A stretch of DNA of 27,601 nucleotides, taken from assembly GCA_036271795.1 (NCBI GenBank), contig DATAZY010000035.1:1-27601 (forward strand), written 5' to 3'. Source of the stretch: Galbitalea sp036271795. Lineage in GTDB: Bacteria; Actinomycetota; Actinomycetes; Actinomycetales; Microbacteriaceae. The notes below the pieces were generated by a model. It did not search any database. It had not been told where the DNA came from and saw only the letters and a list, made by a program, of their open reading frames with translations. Below, piece after piece: positions 8,124 to 15,341 of this stretch (its first letter is position 1; each line of letters starts with the position of its first letter). A program made the position numbers and the translations under genes.

Positions 8124-8218
8124 CCACCCACTGTGTAAGTCGTCTGACTTTTACGGCTCGCCTGTCGGCGTTTCTGTGGATTGAGTCGCCACGCGCGCAG
8201 AGCTAAGGAGACGACGCT

Positions 8219-8266
8219 TTTGTTGACCGTGCAGGGGTTACAGGGACCGCGCGGTCAACAAAGTGC
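8219..8266. repeat. Palindromic repeat, copy 2 (right flank of nuclease-like gene A)
   Basis: This 48-nt unit has perfect 11-bp arms, TTTGTTGACCG (8219-8229) and CGGTCAACAAA (8252-8262), and is an inverted copy of 7096-7143 (44/48). It ends 6 nt before the lpdA stop codon, so each palindrome sits just past the end of a core gene. Confidence 0.85.
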
Positions 8267-8272
8267 AGCGTG

Positions 8273-9709
8273 TTAGTTGACGATGTGCATTGCCCGGGCG
8301 GCATCCGTGATGCTGCCGGTGAGGGACGGGTAGACCGAGAACGCGCGCGCGAGCTGGTCCACGGTGAGGCGATGCTCGACCGCGAGGGCGATGGGCAGGA
8401 TGAGCTCGGACGCGCGCGGTGCCACGATGACGCCACCGATCACGGTGCCCGACCCGGTCCGCGCGAACAGCTTCACGAATCCGTCCTTCAGCCCCATCAT
8501 CTTCGCGCGCGGGTTGGATGCGAGCGGCAGCTTGTAGACCTCGCCCTGGGCGATTCCGTCCTCGATCTGTTTCTGCGTCCAGCCGACGTTCGCGATCTCC
8601 GGATTGGTGAAGATGTTCGAGGTGATGTTGCGCAGCTCTGTGGGGCTGACCGCATCCCCCATCGCGTGGAACACCGCCGTGCGCCCCTGCATCGAGGCGA
8701 CGGAAGCCAGCGGCAGGAAGTCGCTGCAGTCACCAGCCGCGTAGATGGATGGCATCGATGTCCGTGCCACCCGGTTGACCCGAATGTGCCCGCTCTCGGT
8801 GAGCTGGACGCCCGTCTCCTCGAGCCCGATGCCCTCGGTGTTCGGCAGGGAACCCACCGCGAGCAGGCAGTGGCTGCCCTCGACGGTTCGTCCGTCGGCC
8901 AGCGTCGCGACCACGCCGGTCTTCGTCCGCTTCACCGAGTCGGCTCGGCTCTTGTTCAGTACGGTCATCCCACTGCGGGTGAAGACGTCCTCGATGACAC
9001 GTGCGGCGTCGGCGTCCTCGTTGGGAAGCACCTGGTCACGGCTGGAGATCAGCGTGACCTTCGAACCGAGGTTCACGTACGCGGAGGCGAACTCGGCACC
9101 CGTGACTCCGGATCCGACCACGATGAGATGCTCTGGGGCCTGGTCGAGTGTGTACAGCTGGGTCCAGGTGAGGATACGCTCCCCATCCGGCATCGCAGTC
9201 TTGAGGGTGCGCGGCCGGGCCCCCACCGAAACCACGATCGTGTCGGCGTCGATCTCATCGAAATCGGTTCCCTTGCTACCCGCGCCGGTCGAGACGACAA
9301 CGCGATTCGGGCCATCCAGACGGCCCTCACCCTGGACGATCCTGACGCCCGCCTTGATGAGCTGGGATTTCATATCCTCGGATTGCTGGCGTGCGAGTCG
9401 GAGCACTCGTTCGTTCACGGCGGCGAAGTTGACCGTCACCTCGGGGCGAACTGGCCGCCCGCTCTCCCCGCGGATGAAGAACTGCACACCGAGATCCGCG
9501 GCTTCTCCGATGCTCTTGGCCGCCTCGGCGGTCGCAATCAGGGTTTTCGACGGGACCACATCGGTCAGAACGGCCGAACCGCCGACTCCGGTGCGCTCGA
9601 CGAGCGTCACCTCTGCACCCAGTTGCGCTCCGGCGAGGGCGGCCTCGTATCCGCCCGGTCCCCCACCTACGATCGCGATGCGCTGTTTTCGCTCGAACTC
9701 ATAGGCCAT
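8273..9709 (-). CDS. lpdA: NAD(P)H-quinone dehydrogenase (LpdA-type flavoprotein)
   Basis: The 478-residue flavoprotein has an FAD-binding GGGPGGYEAA near residue 15, an NAD(P)-binding VVGSGVTGAEFASAY in the middle, an FAD-contact YAAGDCSDFLP and a C-terminal dimerisation domain, as in pyridine nucleotide-disulfide oxidoreductases. Where lipoamide dehydrogenases carry their redox cysteine pair it reads GVGGSAVLTDVVPSKTL, with no cysteines. This matches the LpdA/Rv3303c type, which reduces quinones rather than disulfides. ATG 9709 (MAYEFERKQRIAIVGGG) is chosen over the frame's ATG at 9757 because homology starts there and a purine-rich GAGGGAGA lies about 9 nt upstream. The gene converges with accA, separated by unit A. 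Confidence 0.9.
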   Translation of the reverse strand: MAYEFERKQRIAIVGGGPGGYEAALAGAQLGAEVTLVERTGVGGSAVLTDVVPSKTLIATAEAAKSIGEAADLGVQFFIRGESGRPVRPEVTVNFAAVNERVLRLARQQSEDMKSQLIKAGVRIVQGEGRLDGPNRVVVSTGAGSKGTDFDEIDADTIVVSVGARPRTLKTAMPDGERILTWTQLYTLDQAPEHLIVVGSGVTGAEFASAYVNLGSKVTLISSRDQVLPNEDADAARVIEDVFTRSGMTVLNKSRADSVKRTKTGVVATLADGRTVEGSHCLLAVGSLPNTEGIGLEETGVQLTESGHIRVNRVARTSMPSIYAAGDCSDFLPLASVASMQGRTAVFHAMGDAVSPTELRNITSNIFTNPEIANVGWTQKQIEDGIAQGEVYKLPLASNPRAKMMGLKDGFVKLFARTGSGTVIGGVIVAPRASELILPIALAVEHRLTVDQLARAFSVYPSLTGSITDAARAMHIVN

Positions 9710-9793
9710 ATACGCAATTCTCCCTCGCGCCGCGACCACCAGCAAAACCCCGTGCATTCGCGCCCGCGCGGCGCAAGCTGGAGGGACGAGACC

Positions 9794-9978
9794 AGCAACT
9801 GGACGGTCGGTAGCTCGATCACCTACGCAGGTGAATACGAGGGACCGACACGCTGCACGCCCAGCCCCACGCGATGCGGCTCGAGCTCAGCCAGGACAAC
9901 GACGCCAGCGAGGCCGGGACCGAACACTCTCTCGCCAACTGGCAGCGGATGCTGGATGCGCCGAGGACGGACGTCGAG
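9794..9978 (+). pseudogene. Remnant of an SRPBCC / AHSA1-like gene
   Basis: Two plus-strand fragments in different frames match consecutive parts of AHSA1-type SRPBCC proteins. SNWTVGSSITYAGEYEG (9794-9844) resembles the family's SDW-VGSPI-W-GE--G strand region. QDNDASEAGTEHSLANWQ followed by RMLD (in frame with 9874) resembles the C-terminal QDNN--EEEAEHS--NW--MLDGL helix. The roughly 40 residues normally between them are missing and the frame changes, so the gene has suffered a deletion. No N-terminal part or proper stop is seen. Codons in the second fragment are strongly G/C-ending, so the decay is probably recent. The match is from memory of the family pattern, not from a search. Confidence 0.6.
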
Positions 9979-9998
9979 TCGACATCCGAGAGCCGTCG

Positions 9999-10688
9999 CT
10001 ACTCCGACCTGCGCACGCCAACCGTCATTGTCTGCGCGCCGAGCGGGAAGAACCCAATCGCCGGCTCGAGCTTTCGCAGGAACGCCAGGGCATGCGGGAA
10101 GAAAACGATAAAGGCCTGCTTTACGTCGTCGAGTCCAGCCGCCGTGAGAACGCTCCGCACTTCGCGTGGCGGCAAGAGAATCGCATCCTCGTCAAACGGG
10201 CAGTTATCAACGACCCGACGGGTAACCGGATTGTATGGATTGTGTTCGAAGACGACCAGCCGGCCGCCAGCTTTGAGCGTGTCGCTCGCCCGGGTGATGA
10301 CCGCGTGCCGCTGGTCGGGCGAAACGTGGTGCATCACGCCGGCGAGAACAACGACGTCAAACTCGGCCCTCGGCAGTAGATTCTCGTCGGAATAGAACGT
10401 CAAACCGGGAAGACGCTTTCGCGCGACCTCAAGGCTGCCCGCGGAAGGGTCGTAGCCGACAACCGACGAGAAATTCTCAGCAAGAAGTTCGGTGACGTTG
10501 CCGACCCCACAGCCAAAATCGAGAACGGATGCGTCGGCCGTCACGCTCAGACGCTTAAGGCGGTCGATCTTGTACTGGGCAAAGTACCCACTCGGTTCGC
10601 CGCTAGGACTCATGCCCTTCGCGTGGATGTCGTCGTACTGCGACGCGACCTCGTCGAACTTGCCTGTTCCGCTTTCCGCGCCAGCCAT
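9999..10688 (-). CDS. Class I SAM-dependent methyltransferase
   Basis: The 229-residue protein has the SAM-binding motif VLDFGCGVGNVTELLAE (about 55-71), the acidic GYDPS loop after strand 2, and the motif IV region FDVVVLAGVMHHV. A later segment FEHNPYNPVTRRVV and a C-terminal hydrophobic LEPAIGFFPLG suggest a small-molecule or glycan/lipid methyltransferase rather than an RNA enzyme; the substrate cannot be deduced. The ATG at 10688 has GGAG 5 nt upstream, so unlike many neighbours it seems to use a leadered mRNA. It is divergent from the purine nucleoside phosphorylase gene (114-nt gap) and followed by the SRPBCC remnant on the other strand. Confidence 0.82.
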   Translation of the reverse strand: MAGAESGTGKFDEVASQYDDIHAKGMSPSGEPSGYFAQYKIDRLKRLSVTADASVLDFGCGVGNVTELLAENFSSVVGYDPSAGSLEVARKRLPGLTFYSDENLLPRAEFDVVVLAGVMHHVSPDQRHAVITRASDTLKAGGRLVVFEHNPYNPVTRRVVDNCPFDEDAILLPPREVRSVLTAAGLDDVKQAFIVFFPHALAFLRKLEPAIGFFPLGAQTMTVGVRRSE

Positions 10689-10790
10689 TGTTCTCCGTCC
10701 TTACCCCGTCGCGCCCGCCGCGCACTTTATCGTCAACGGAGCCTATCAAGGCCTCGAAAAATCGAAATCATCCGCCCTTCTGCGCACCAA

Positions 10791-10796
10791 TAGAGT
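10791..10796 (+). promoter_or_regulatory. -10 box (TAGAGT) of a likely leaderless promoter for purine nucleoside phosphorylase
   Basis: TAGAGT is followed by exactly 6 nt and then the ATG at 10803. The hexamer is identical to that before the DUF2207 gene. No Shine-Dalgarno sequence fits in the gap. Confidence 0.65.
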
Positions 10797-10802
10797 GGTT
10801 GG

Positions 10803-11636
10803 ATGCCAACGCCGACAGACAATGTCCTCGACGACCCACAGGTCGACCCGTTCGAGATCGCATCTCAGGCCGCGACGGAGATCGCAGAACACACCGGAGT
10901 GGAGTCCCACGACATCGCACTCACTCTCGGAAGCGGGTGGGCCAAAGCTGCGGACCTGATCGGCACCACGACGGCCACCGTGCCCGCCTCGGAGATCATC
11001 GGCTTCAGCGCACCCGCACTGGCCGGCCACGTCGGAACACTGCGCTCGATCCTGCTGCCCAGCGGCAAGCGCGCTCTCGTCATTGGTGCGCGCACGCATT
11101 ACTACGAGGGTCACGGCGTGCGGCGAGTGGTGCACAGTGTGAGAACTGCGGCGGCGACCGGTGCCAAGATCATGATCCTCACAAACGGGGCCGGGGGCAT
11201 CCGGGAGACCTGGAAGCCCGGAACGCCCGTGCTGATCAGCGACCACATCAACCTCACGGCCAATTCGCCACTCGAGGGTGCAACGTTTGTCGACCTGACC
11301 GACCTGTACTCCGCGAGGCTGCGTGCACTGGCTCGCAGGGTGGATCCCAGCCTCGACGACGGCGTCTATGTGCAGTTCAGGGGTCCGCACTACGAGACTC
11401 CGGCGGAGGTTCAGATGGCGAAAACCATCGGAGGACAAATCGTCGGCATGTCGACCGCCCTCGAGGCCATCGCCGCCCGACAAGTGGGCATGGAGATTCT
11501 CGGGATGTCGCTCATCACCAATCTGGCCGCCGGCATCCAGAAGACCCCGCTCAGTCATGCTGAAGTCATTCAGGCGGGCAAGGATGCGGAGCCAGTGATC
11601 AGTGCGCTCCTCGCGAAGATTGTCGACCTGCTGTGA
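10803..11636 (+). CDS. Purine nucleoside phosphorylase
   Basis: The 277-residue protein has the features of trimeric (PNP/MTAP-type) purine nucleoside phosphorylases: ALTLGSGWAKAADLI (phosphate-binding Ser region), GHVGTLRS, ARTHYYEGHG, LTNGAGGIRETWKPG, RGPHYETPAEVQM, and VGMSTALEAIAAR in the purine site. It splits purine nucleosides with phosphate into free base and (deoxy)ribose-1-phosphate. The stop overlaps the start of the phospho-sugar mutase gene (TGATG), so the ribose-1-phosphate producer and a mutase are co-translated. This fits the nucleoside transporter and deaminases nearby. Confidence 0.93.
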   Translation: MPTPTDNVLDDPQVDPFEIASQAATEIAEHTGVESHDIALTLGSGWAKAADLIGTTTATVPASEIIGFSAPALAGHVGTLRSILLPSGKRALVIGARTHYYEGHGVRRVVHSVRTAAATGAKIMILTNGAGGIRETWKPGTPVLISDHINLTANSPLEGATFVDLTDLYSARLRALARRVDPSLDDGVYVQFRGPHYETPAEVQMAKTIGGQIVGMSTALEAIAARQVGMEILGMSLITNLAAGIQKTPLSHAEVIQAGKDAEPVISALLAKIVDLL

Positions 11637-13282
11637 TGAGCGACGCCGAGATCCTGGCGGCAGCCAAGGCGTGGCGCAACCAGGATCCCGACGATGAGAC
11701 CCGTGCGGAGCTGGACGCCTTGCTGGTTGGAGCTAATCACGGCTCGGCCGAGGCGCTCGACCAACTGAGGGACCGCTTCTCGACCCGGCTCGATTTCGGA
11801 ACCGCCGGTCTGCGCGGCGCGCTCGGTGCCGGTCCGAACCGAATGAACCGGGTGCTCGTCATTCAGGCCGCCGGCGGACTCGCAGCATTCCTGCTGGCGC
11901 GACGACAGCATCCATCCGTCGTCATCGGATATGACGGCCGGAAAAATTCTCGGGAGTTTGCAATCGACACCGCGGAGGTCATGACGGGCGCGGGAGTGCG
12001 CGCGATTCTGTTGCCGCGACTGCTGCCTACGCCGGTACTCGCGTTCGCCGTGCGACATCGGGATGTCGACGCCGGTGTGATGGTGACCGCCAGTCACAAT
12101 CCGGCCGCGGACAACGGCTACAAGGTTTACCTGGGCGGTGTTGATGGCGGATCGCAGATCGTGCCGCCCTCGGACGGCGAGATCGCCACGCAAATCGATG
12201 GCGTCGCCGCTGGCGACATCCGAAAGCTGCCGCGATCGGCTGAGTACGAGATTGCGGGTGAGGATGTTGTGGACGCCTACGTGGACCAAACGGGCGCGCT
12301 CGCGCACGCAGTGGAGCCGATCAACTTCGTCTATACGGCCATGCACGGAGTCGGCTGGGAGACGGCGAACCGCGTCTTCGCATCGGCTGGCTTCACGGCG
12401 CCCGCCGTCGTCACAGAACAGTTGCAGCCCGATCCCAACTTTCCGACGGTTGCGTTCCCGAACCCCGAGGAGCCGGGAGCGCTCGACCTCTCGTTTGCCC
12501 GGGCAGTTGAGGTGGGCGCAGAGCTCGTGATCGCCAACGACCCAGACGCGGACAGGTTGGCCGTTGGCATCCCGAACGCTTCGAGCTGGCGCAGGCTGTC
12601 GGGCAACGAAGTCGGCAACCTGCTGGCGTGGCGATCGGCGACCCGGGCGAAGACGGGCGCGTTGGCCTGTTCGATCGTCAGCAGCCCCGCACTGTCGGTC
12701 ATTGCAGAGGCGAACGGGCTGCAGCACATCGAGACGCTGACGGGGTTCAAGTGGATCTCCCGCGCGCCGAACCTCGTGTTCGGCTTCGAGGAGGCGCTCG
12801 GTTACCTGGTCGACCCCGACATCATCCGCGACAAGGATGGGATCTCCGCTGCCGTCGACTTTCTGGGCCTTGCATCGGAACTCAAGGCCGCCGGCAAGAC
12901 CATCGCGGATCACCTCGAGGATTTTGCCGACGCATTCGGTGCGTACGCGTCGTCTCAGATTTCGCTGCGCTTCAACGACCTCACCGAGATCCCGCGGGTG
13001 ATGAACTCGCTACGCGCCAGCCTGCCTGAGCACGTCGGCGGTCACGCCGTCAGGCAGGTCGACGATTTCGAGCACGGGTTCGGCGGTTTCGGCCCGAACG
13101 ACATCCTGCGCATCTGGATGACCGATGGCTCGCGAGTGGTCGTGCGGCCGAGCGGCACGGAGCCGAAACTCAAGGTCTACATCGACGCGTCAAGTACCGA
13201 CGGCACCGCGCCCGAACGGATGACGAGAGCTCAGGCAACGGTTGACCGGCTGGATGCAGGGATGCGCGAGCTGCTCGCCTAG
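11636..13282 (+). CDS. Phospho-sugar mutase (alpha-D-phosphohexomutase superfamily)
   Basis: The 548-residue enzyme has all superfamily loops: the catalytic serine in MVTASHNPAADNGYK (Ser153), the metal loop DPDADRLAV (Asp302, Asp304, Asp306), the sugar loop FGFEEALGYLVD, and the phosphate loop RPSGTEPKLKVYID (from Arg504). Its length matches the long PGM2/PmmB group rather than typical 450-residue phosphomannomutases. That group includes phosphopentomutase and phosphoglucomutase activities. Its coupling to purine nucleoside phosphorylase makes conversion of ribose-1-phosphate to ribose-5-phosphate attractive, but this is inference; phosphomannomutase activity feeding the guanylyltransferase at 23634-24749 is an alternative. 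ATG 11636 overlaps the upstream stop; GTG at 11633 is a less likely start. Confidence 0.9.
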   Translation: MSDAEILAAAKAWRNQDPDDETRAELDALLVGANHGSAEALDQLRDRFSTRLDFGTAGLRGALGAGPNRMNRVLVIQAAGGLAAFLLARRQHPSVVIGYDGRKNSREFAIDTAEVMTGAGVRAILLPRLLPTPVLAFAVRHRDVDAGVMVTASHNPAADNGYKVYLGGVDGGSQIVPPSDGEIATQIDGVAAGDIRKLPRSAEYEIAGEDVVDAYVDQTGALAHAVEPINFVYTAMHGVGWETANRVFASAGFTAPAVVTEQLQPDPNFPTVAFPNPEEPGALDLSFARAVEVGAELVIANDPDADRLAVGIPNASSWRRLSGNEVGNLLAWRSATRAKTGALACSIVSSPALSVIAEANGLQHIETLTGFKWISRAPNLVFGFEEALGYLVDPDIIRDKDGISAAVDFLGLASELKAAGKTIADHLEDFADAFGAYASSQISLRFNDLTEIPRVMNSLRASLPEHVGGHAVRQVDDFEHGFGGFGPNDILRIWMTDGSRVVVRPSGTEPKLKVYIDASSTDGTAPERMTRAQATVDRLDAGMRELLA

Positions 13283-13294
13283 CGCACGACGCCT

Positions 13295-13567
13295 CTAACC
13301 GAGCGCCTCCTGGAGCTTCCTGGTCAGTTCTTCCGTGTCGAAGTAGTTGCGGACGACGATAACGTCGGCGTTTGTCTTCCCGATTGCGTCGACGAATTCT
13401 GGGCTGGTAAGGATGACCTGGGCATCCGCGGCATCGGTCGCCAGCGTGGCCAGGTGGGCCGCGGTGACATCCGCCCGGATACCGAGACGCCCGAGAGCGC
13501 GCTCCGCATTGACCTTGAGGATCCCGCTCGACCCGATGCCCGCGCCGCAGATCGCGATGATCTTCAC
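13295..13567 (-). CDS. PTS system EIIB component (lactose/ascorbate-type fold)
   Basis: The 90-residue protein begins MKIIAICGAGIGSSGILK, with the phospho-acceptor cysteine (Cys7) followed by the phosphate-binding loop GAGIGSS of IIB proteins. It would take phosphate from IIA and pass it to a sugar held by a membrane IIC. It starts with GTG and overlaps the IIA stop by 4 nt (GTGA). No IIC gene is present; the next gene downstream is on the other strand, with a 12-nt convergent gap to the phospho-sugar mutase. Confidence 0.85.
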   Translation of the reverse strand: MKIIAICGAGIGSSGILKVNAERALGRLGIRADVTAAHLATLATDAADAQVILTSPEFVDAIGKTNADVIVVRNYFDTEELTRKLQEALG

Positions 13568-14010
13568 CCGGGGCCGCCGAGAATGCGCTGCACGTCGTCG
13601 ACAGACTCCGCGACGGCGAGATCGTTGATCGCGGTCGAATCGTTGAACAAGTTTGCCAGCTCGGCAACGAGCGCCACATGGGCGTCGGAGGCGTGCACGG
13701 CCAGGGCGAGTACGACCTTCACCGGGTCGTTGTACGGATGACCGAAGTCGACGGGAGTCGCCAGCGTCACCACAGCTATGCCATCCTTCAGAACCTCGGG
13801 ACCCGGACGAGCGTGGGCGAGGGCGAGACCCGGCGCGATCACGACGTAGGGGCCGTGGTTCACGATCATCCGGATCATCTCATCTGCGTACGCCGGTTCC
13901 GCGATGCCTGCCGCGGTCAGCGCGGCGCCGGCGGCGCGCACCGCGTCCCGCCAGTCATCGACACGGACGCCGAGCGAGATGGCGTCAGCGGGTATTGCGG
14001 GCAGGGACAT
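13564..14010 (-). CDS. PTS system EIIA component (fructose/mannitol/ascorbate type)
   Basis: The 148-residue protein has the PTS EIIA type-2 fold: an N-terminal helix pair with DWRDAVRAAGAALTAAG, EMIRMIVNHGPYVVIAPGLALAHARP containing the predicted phospho-acceptor His66, and the partner segment VLALAVHASDAHVALVAELA. It receives phosphate from HPr. The start ATG abuts the adenosine deaminase stop (TGAATG) and its end overlaps the IIB start, so ada-IIA-IIB forms one translationally coupled unit. The linkage to a deaminase and the absence of IIC leave open whether the pair transports a sugar or regulates. Confidence 0.87.
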   Translation of the reverse strand: MSLPAIPADAISLGVRVDDWRDAVRAAGAALTAAGIAEPAYADEMIRMIVNHGPYVVIAPGLALAHARPGPEVLKDGIAVVTLATPVDFGHPYNDPVKVVLALAVHASDAHVALVAELANLFNDSTAINDLAVAESVDDVQRILGGPG

Positions 14011-15132
14011 TCAGCCGCGTCCAAACCCCTGAAGGATCTGGGCGGTGAGGTCCTCGCGGTCTTCAAGTGACAGGAACGCCGCCGCCGCCGCGTTGAGCTG
14101 GAAGACTTCGAGGTCGGCAAGGTCGTAACCAAACGTCTCTGCCAGTAGGGACAACTCACGGCTCAGGGTCGTGTTGCTCATGAGCCGGTTGTCGGTGTTT
14201 ACGGTGACGTTGAACCCGAGCTGGTAGAGCAGGTCGAAGGGGTGGTCGACCATGTCCTCACCCCACTGCTCGATCGTGCCGGTCTGCAGGTTGGACGACG
14301 GGCTCGTCTCGAGCGCGATCTCGCGGTCCTTGACCCACTGGGCGATCGGCCCCAGTGTGACGAAGCTGCTCTCATCATCCTCTCGCTCGAGGATGATGTC
14401 TTCCGCGATCCGAACGCCGTGCCCGAGGCGCATGGCGCGGCCGTCGAACAGCGCACTCTCGATGCTTGCGAGTCCGGCCGCCTCTCCCGCGTGGACAGTA
14501 CGCGGCATGTACTCGCGCGCGAGGAAGTCGAAGGCGGACTGGAGGTTCGAGGGCGGGAATCCGTTCTCCGGTCCGGCGATGTCGAATCCGACGACGCCCT
14601 GATCCCGATGCCGGACGGCGAGCTGAGCGATCTCGAGTCCGCGATCGAGGTGGCGCATGGCGCTGACAAGCTGGCCGACCCGGATGTTGTGTCCGGTGGC
14701 GCGGACATCCTCGACGCCCGCTTCGAGCCCGGCCTGAACCGCCTCGACGACCTCGTCGAGCGAAAGGCCTTTGGTCAGATGCTGCTCGGGGGCCCAACGG
14801 ATCTCGCCGTAGATCACGCCGTCCGCGCCAAGATCCTGCACGAACTCCCGCGCGACGCGGTGCAGCTGGTCGGCCGTCTGCATGACCGCGATCGTCAGAT
14901 CGAAGGTCTTCAGGTAATCGACGAGGTCGCCGGAATCGCAACTCTCGTCGAACCAGGCCTGCAGCGACTCCGAGTCATCTGCGGGCGTCTCCAGCCCGAT
15001 GTCGCTCGCAATTTCGAGGATAGTGCTGGTCCGCAACCCACCATCGAGGTGGTCGTGTAGTGAGATCTTGGGGAGCGTCGTGATGCTCGTGCCATCGATC
15101 GGCAGTCGGTAGTCTTCGGCGGCAGCGTTCAT
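14011..15132 (-). CDS. add: Adenosine deaminase
   Basis: The 373-residue enzyme has the metal ligands of the amidohydrolase superfamily: HDHLDGG (His26, His28), the catalytic HAGE (His214, Glu217), RLGHGVR (His238) and TVNTDNRLMS (Asp314). The residue after Asp314, an Asp in animal and enterobacterial enzymes, is Asn315 here. It converts adenosine to inosine and ammonia in the cytoplasm, supplying purine nucleoside phosphorylase. It is the first gene of a minus-strand unit with PTS IIA and IIB. Its ATG lies 6 nt behind TAGCCT. A palindrome-flanked foreign-looking gene separates it from thymidine phosphorylase upstream. Confidence 0.93.
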   Translation of the reverse strand: MNAAAEDYRLPIDGTSITTLPKISLHDHLDGGLRTSTILEIASDIGLETPADDSESLQAWFDESCDSGDLVDYLKTFDLTIAVMQTADQLHRVAREFVQDLGADGVIYGEIRWAPEQHLTKGLSLDEVVEAVQAGLEAGVEDVRATGHNIRVGQLVSAMRHLDRGLEIAQLAVRHRDQGVVGFDIAGPENGFPPSNLQSAFDFLAREYMPRTVHAGEAAGLASIESALFDGRAMRLGHGVRIAEDIILEREDDESSFVTLGPIAQWVKDREIALETSPSSNLQTGTIEQWGEDMVDHPFDLLYQLGFNVTVNTDNRLMSNTTLSRELSLLAETFGYDLADLEVFQLNAAAAAFLSLEDREDLTAQILQGFGRG

Positions 15133-15138
15133 GCTCCA

Positions 15139-15144
15139 AGGCTA
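15139..15144 (-). promoter_or_regulatory. -10 box (TAGCCT) of a likely leaderless promoter for adenosine deaminase
   Basis: On the minus strand TAGCCT is followed by exactly 6 nt (TTGGAGC would leave only a short purine run) and the ATG at 15132. A weak GGAG lies inside the spacer, too close to the ATG to serve as a normal ribosome-binding site. Confidence 0.6.
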
Positions 15145-15176
15145 CTAGGCCGCTGCCGGGCAACGTCCTCTGCTTC

Positions 15177-15247
15177 AACCCCGTGAGAGGTCGCAATCGA
15201 CCTTTGGAATCCCGTACGACGGGTCGATTGCGACCTCTCACGGGGTT
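15177..15247. repeat. Perfect long palindrome (5' flank of nuclease-like gene B)
   Basis: Two perfect 26-nt arms, 15177-15202 and 15222-15247, enclose a 19-nt loop. The arm contains CGTGAGAGGTCGCAATCGAC. On the plus strand the hairpin is followed by TTTTC-like sequence. The right end of the hairpin lies 94 nt before the gene B start. An open-frame GTG at 15183 lies inside it but is not a plausible gene start. Confidence 0.95.
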
Positions 15248-15341
15248 TTCTCTGCTCGCTCACCGTCGTCAACGTGAGCGGCGAACCGACAAGTTCAAAC
15301 CGCAGCTCGGCTCGCCCGATGCCGGGCTGAATGCTCGACAG

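Larger units (their letters stand above)
7096..8266. mobile_element. Candidate palindrome-bounded mobile unit A (1.17 kb)
   Basis: A single nuclease-like gene is enclosed by two inverted 48-nt copies of one palindromic repeat. The unit fills the space between the convergent accA and lpdA genes, and its coding sequence looks less GC-rich than its neighbours. No transposase and no obvious target-site duplication were seen, so mobility is inferred only from the architecture. Confidence 0.4.

Noticed and set aside
7093..8266. Palindromic repeats as a CRISPR array
   Set aside because: Only two copies, in inverted orientation and about 1.1 kb apart with a gene between; no regular spacers and no cas genes.
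9710..9757. A 16-codon longer start for lpdA
   Set aside because: MAYEFERKQRIAIVGGG fits the family start, and a ribosome-binding-like GAGGGAGA precedes ATG 9709.
8270..10111. A 613-codon open frame on the plus strand opposite lpdA
   Set aside because: It is the mirror of lpdA: a high-GC antisense frame with low-complexity, Arg/Asp/His-rich translation and no family features. Only its far end overlaps the SRPBCC remnant.
11570..12913. A 447-codon minus-strand frame opposite the phospho-sugar mutase
   Set aside because: Antisense shadow; the plus strand holds all catalytic loops of the mutase.
15183..15341. A GTG start for gene B inside the palindrome
   Set aside because: The added residues are only the translated hairpin, also seen on the opposite strand; family similarity starts after ATG 15342.
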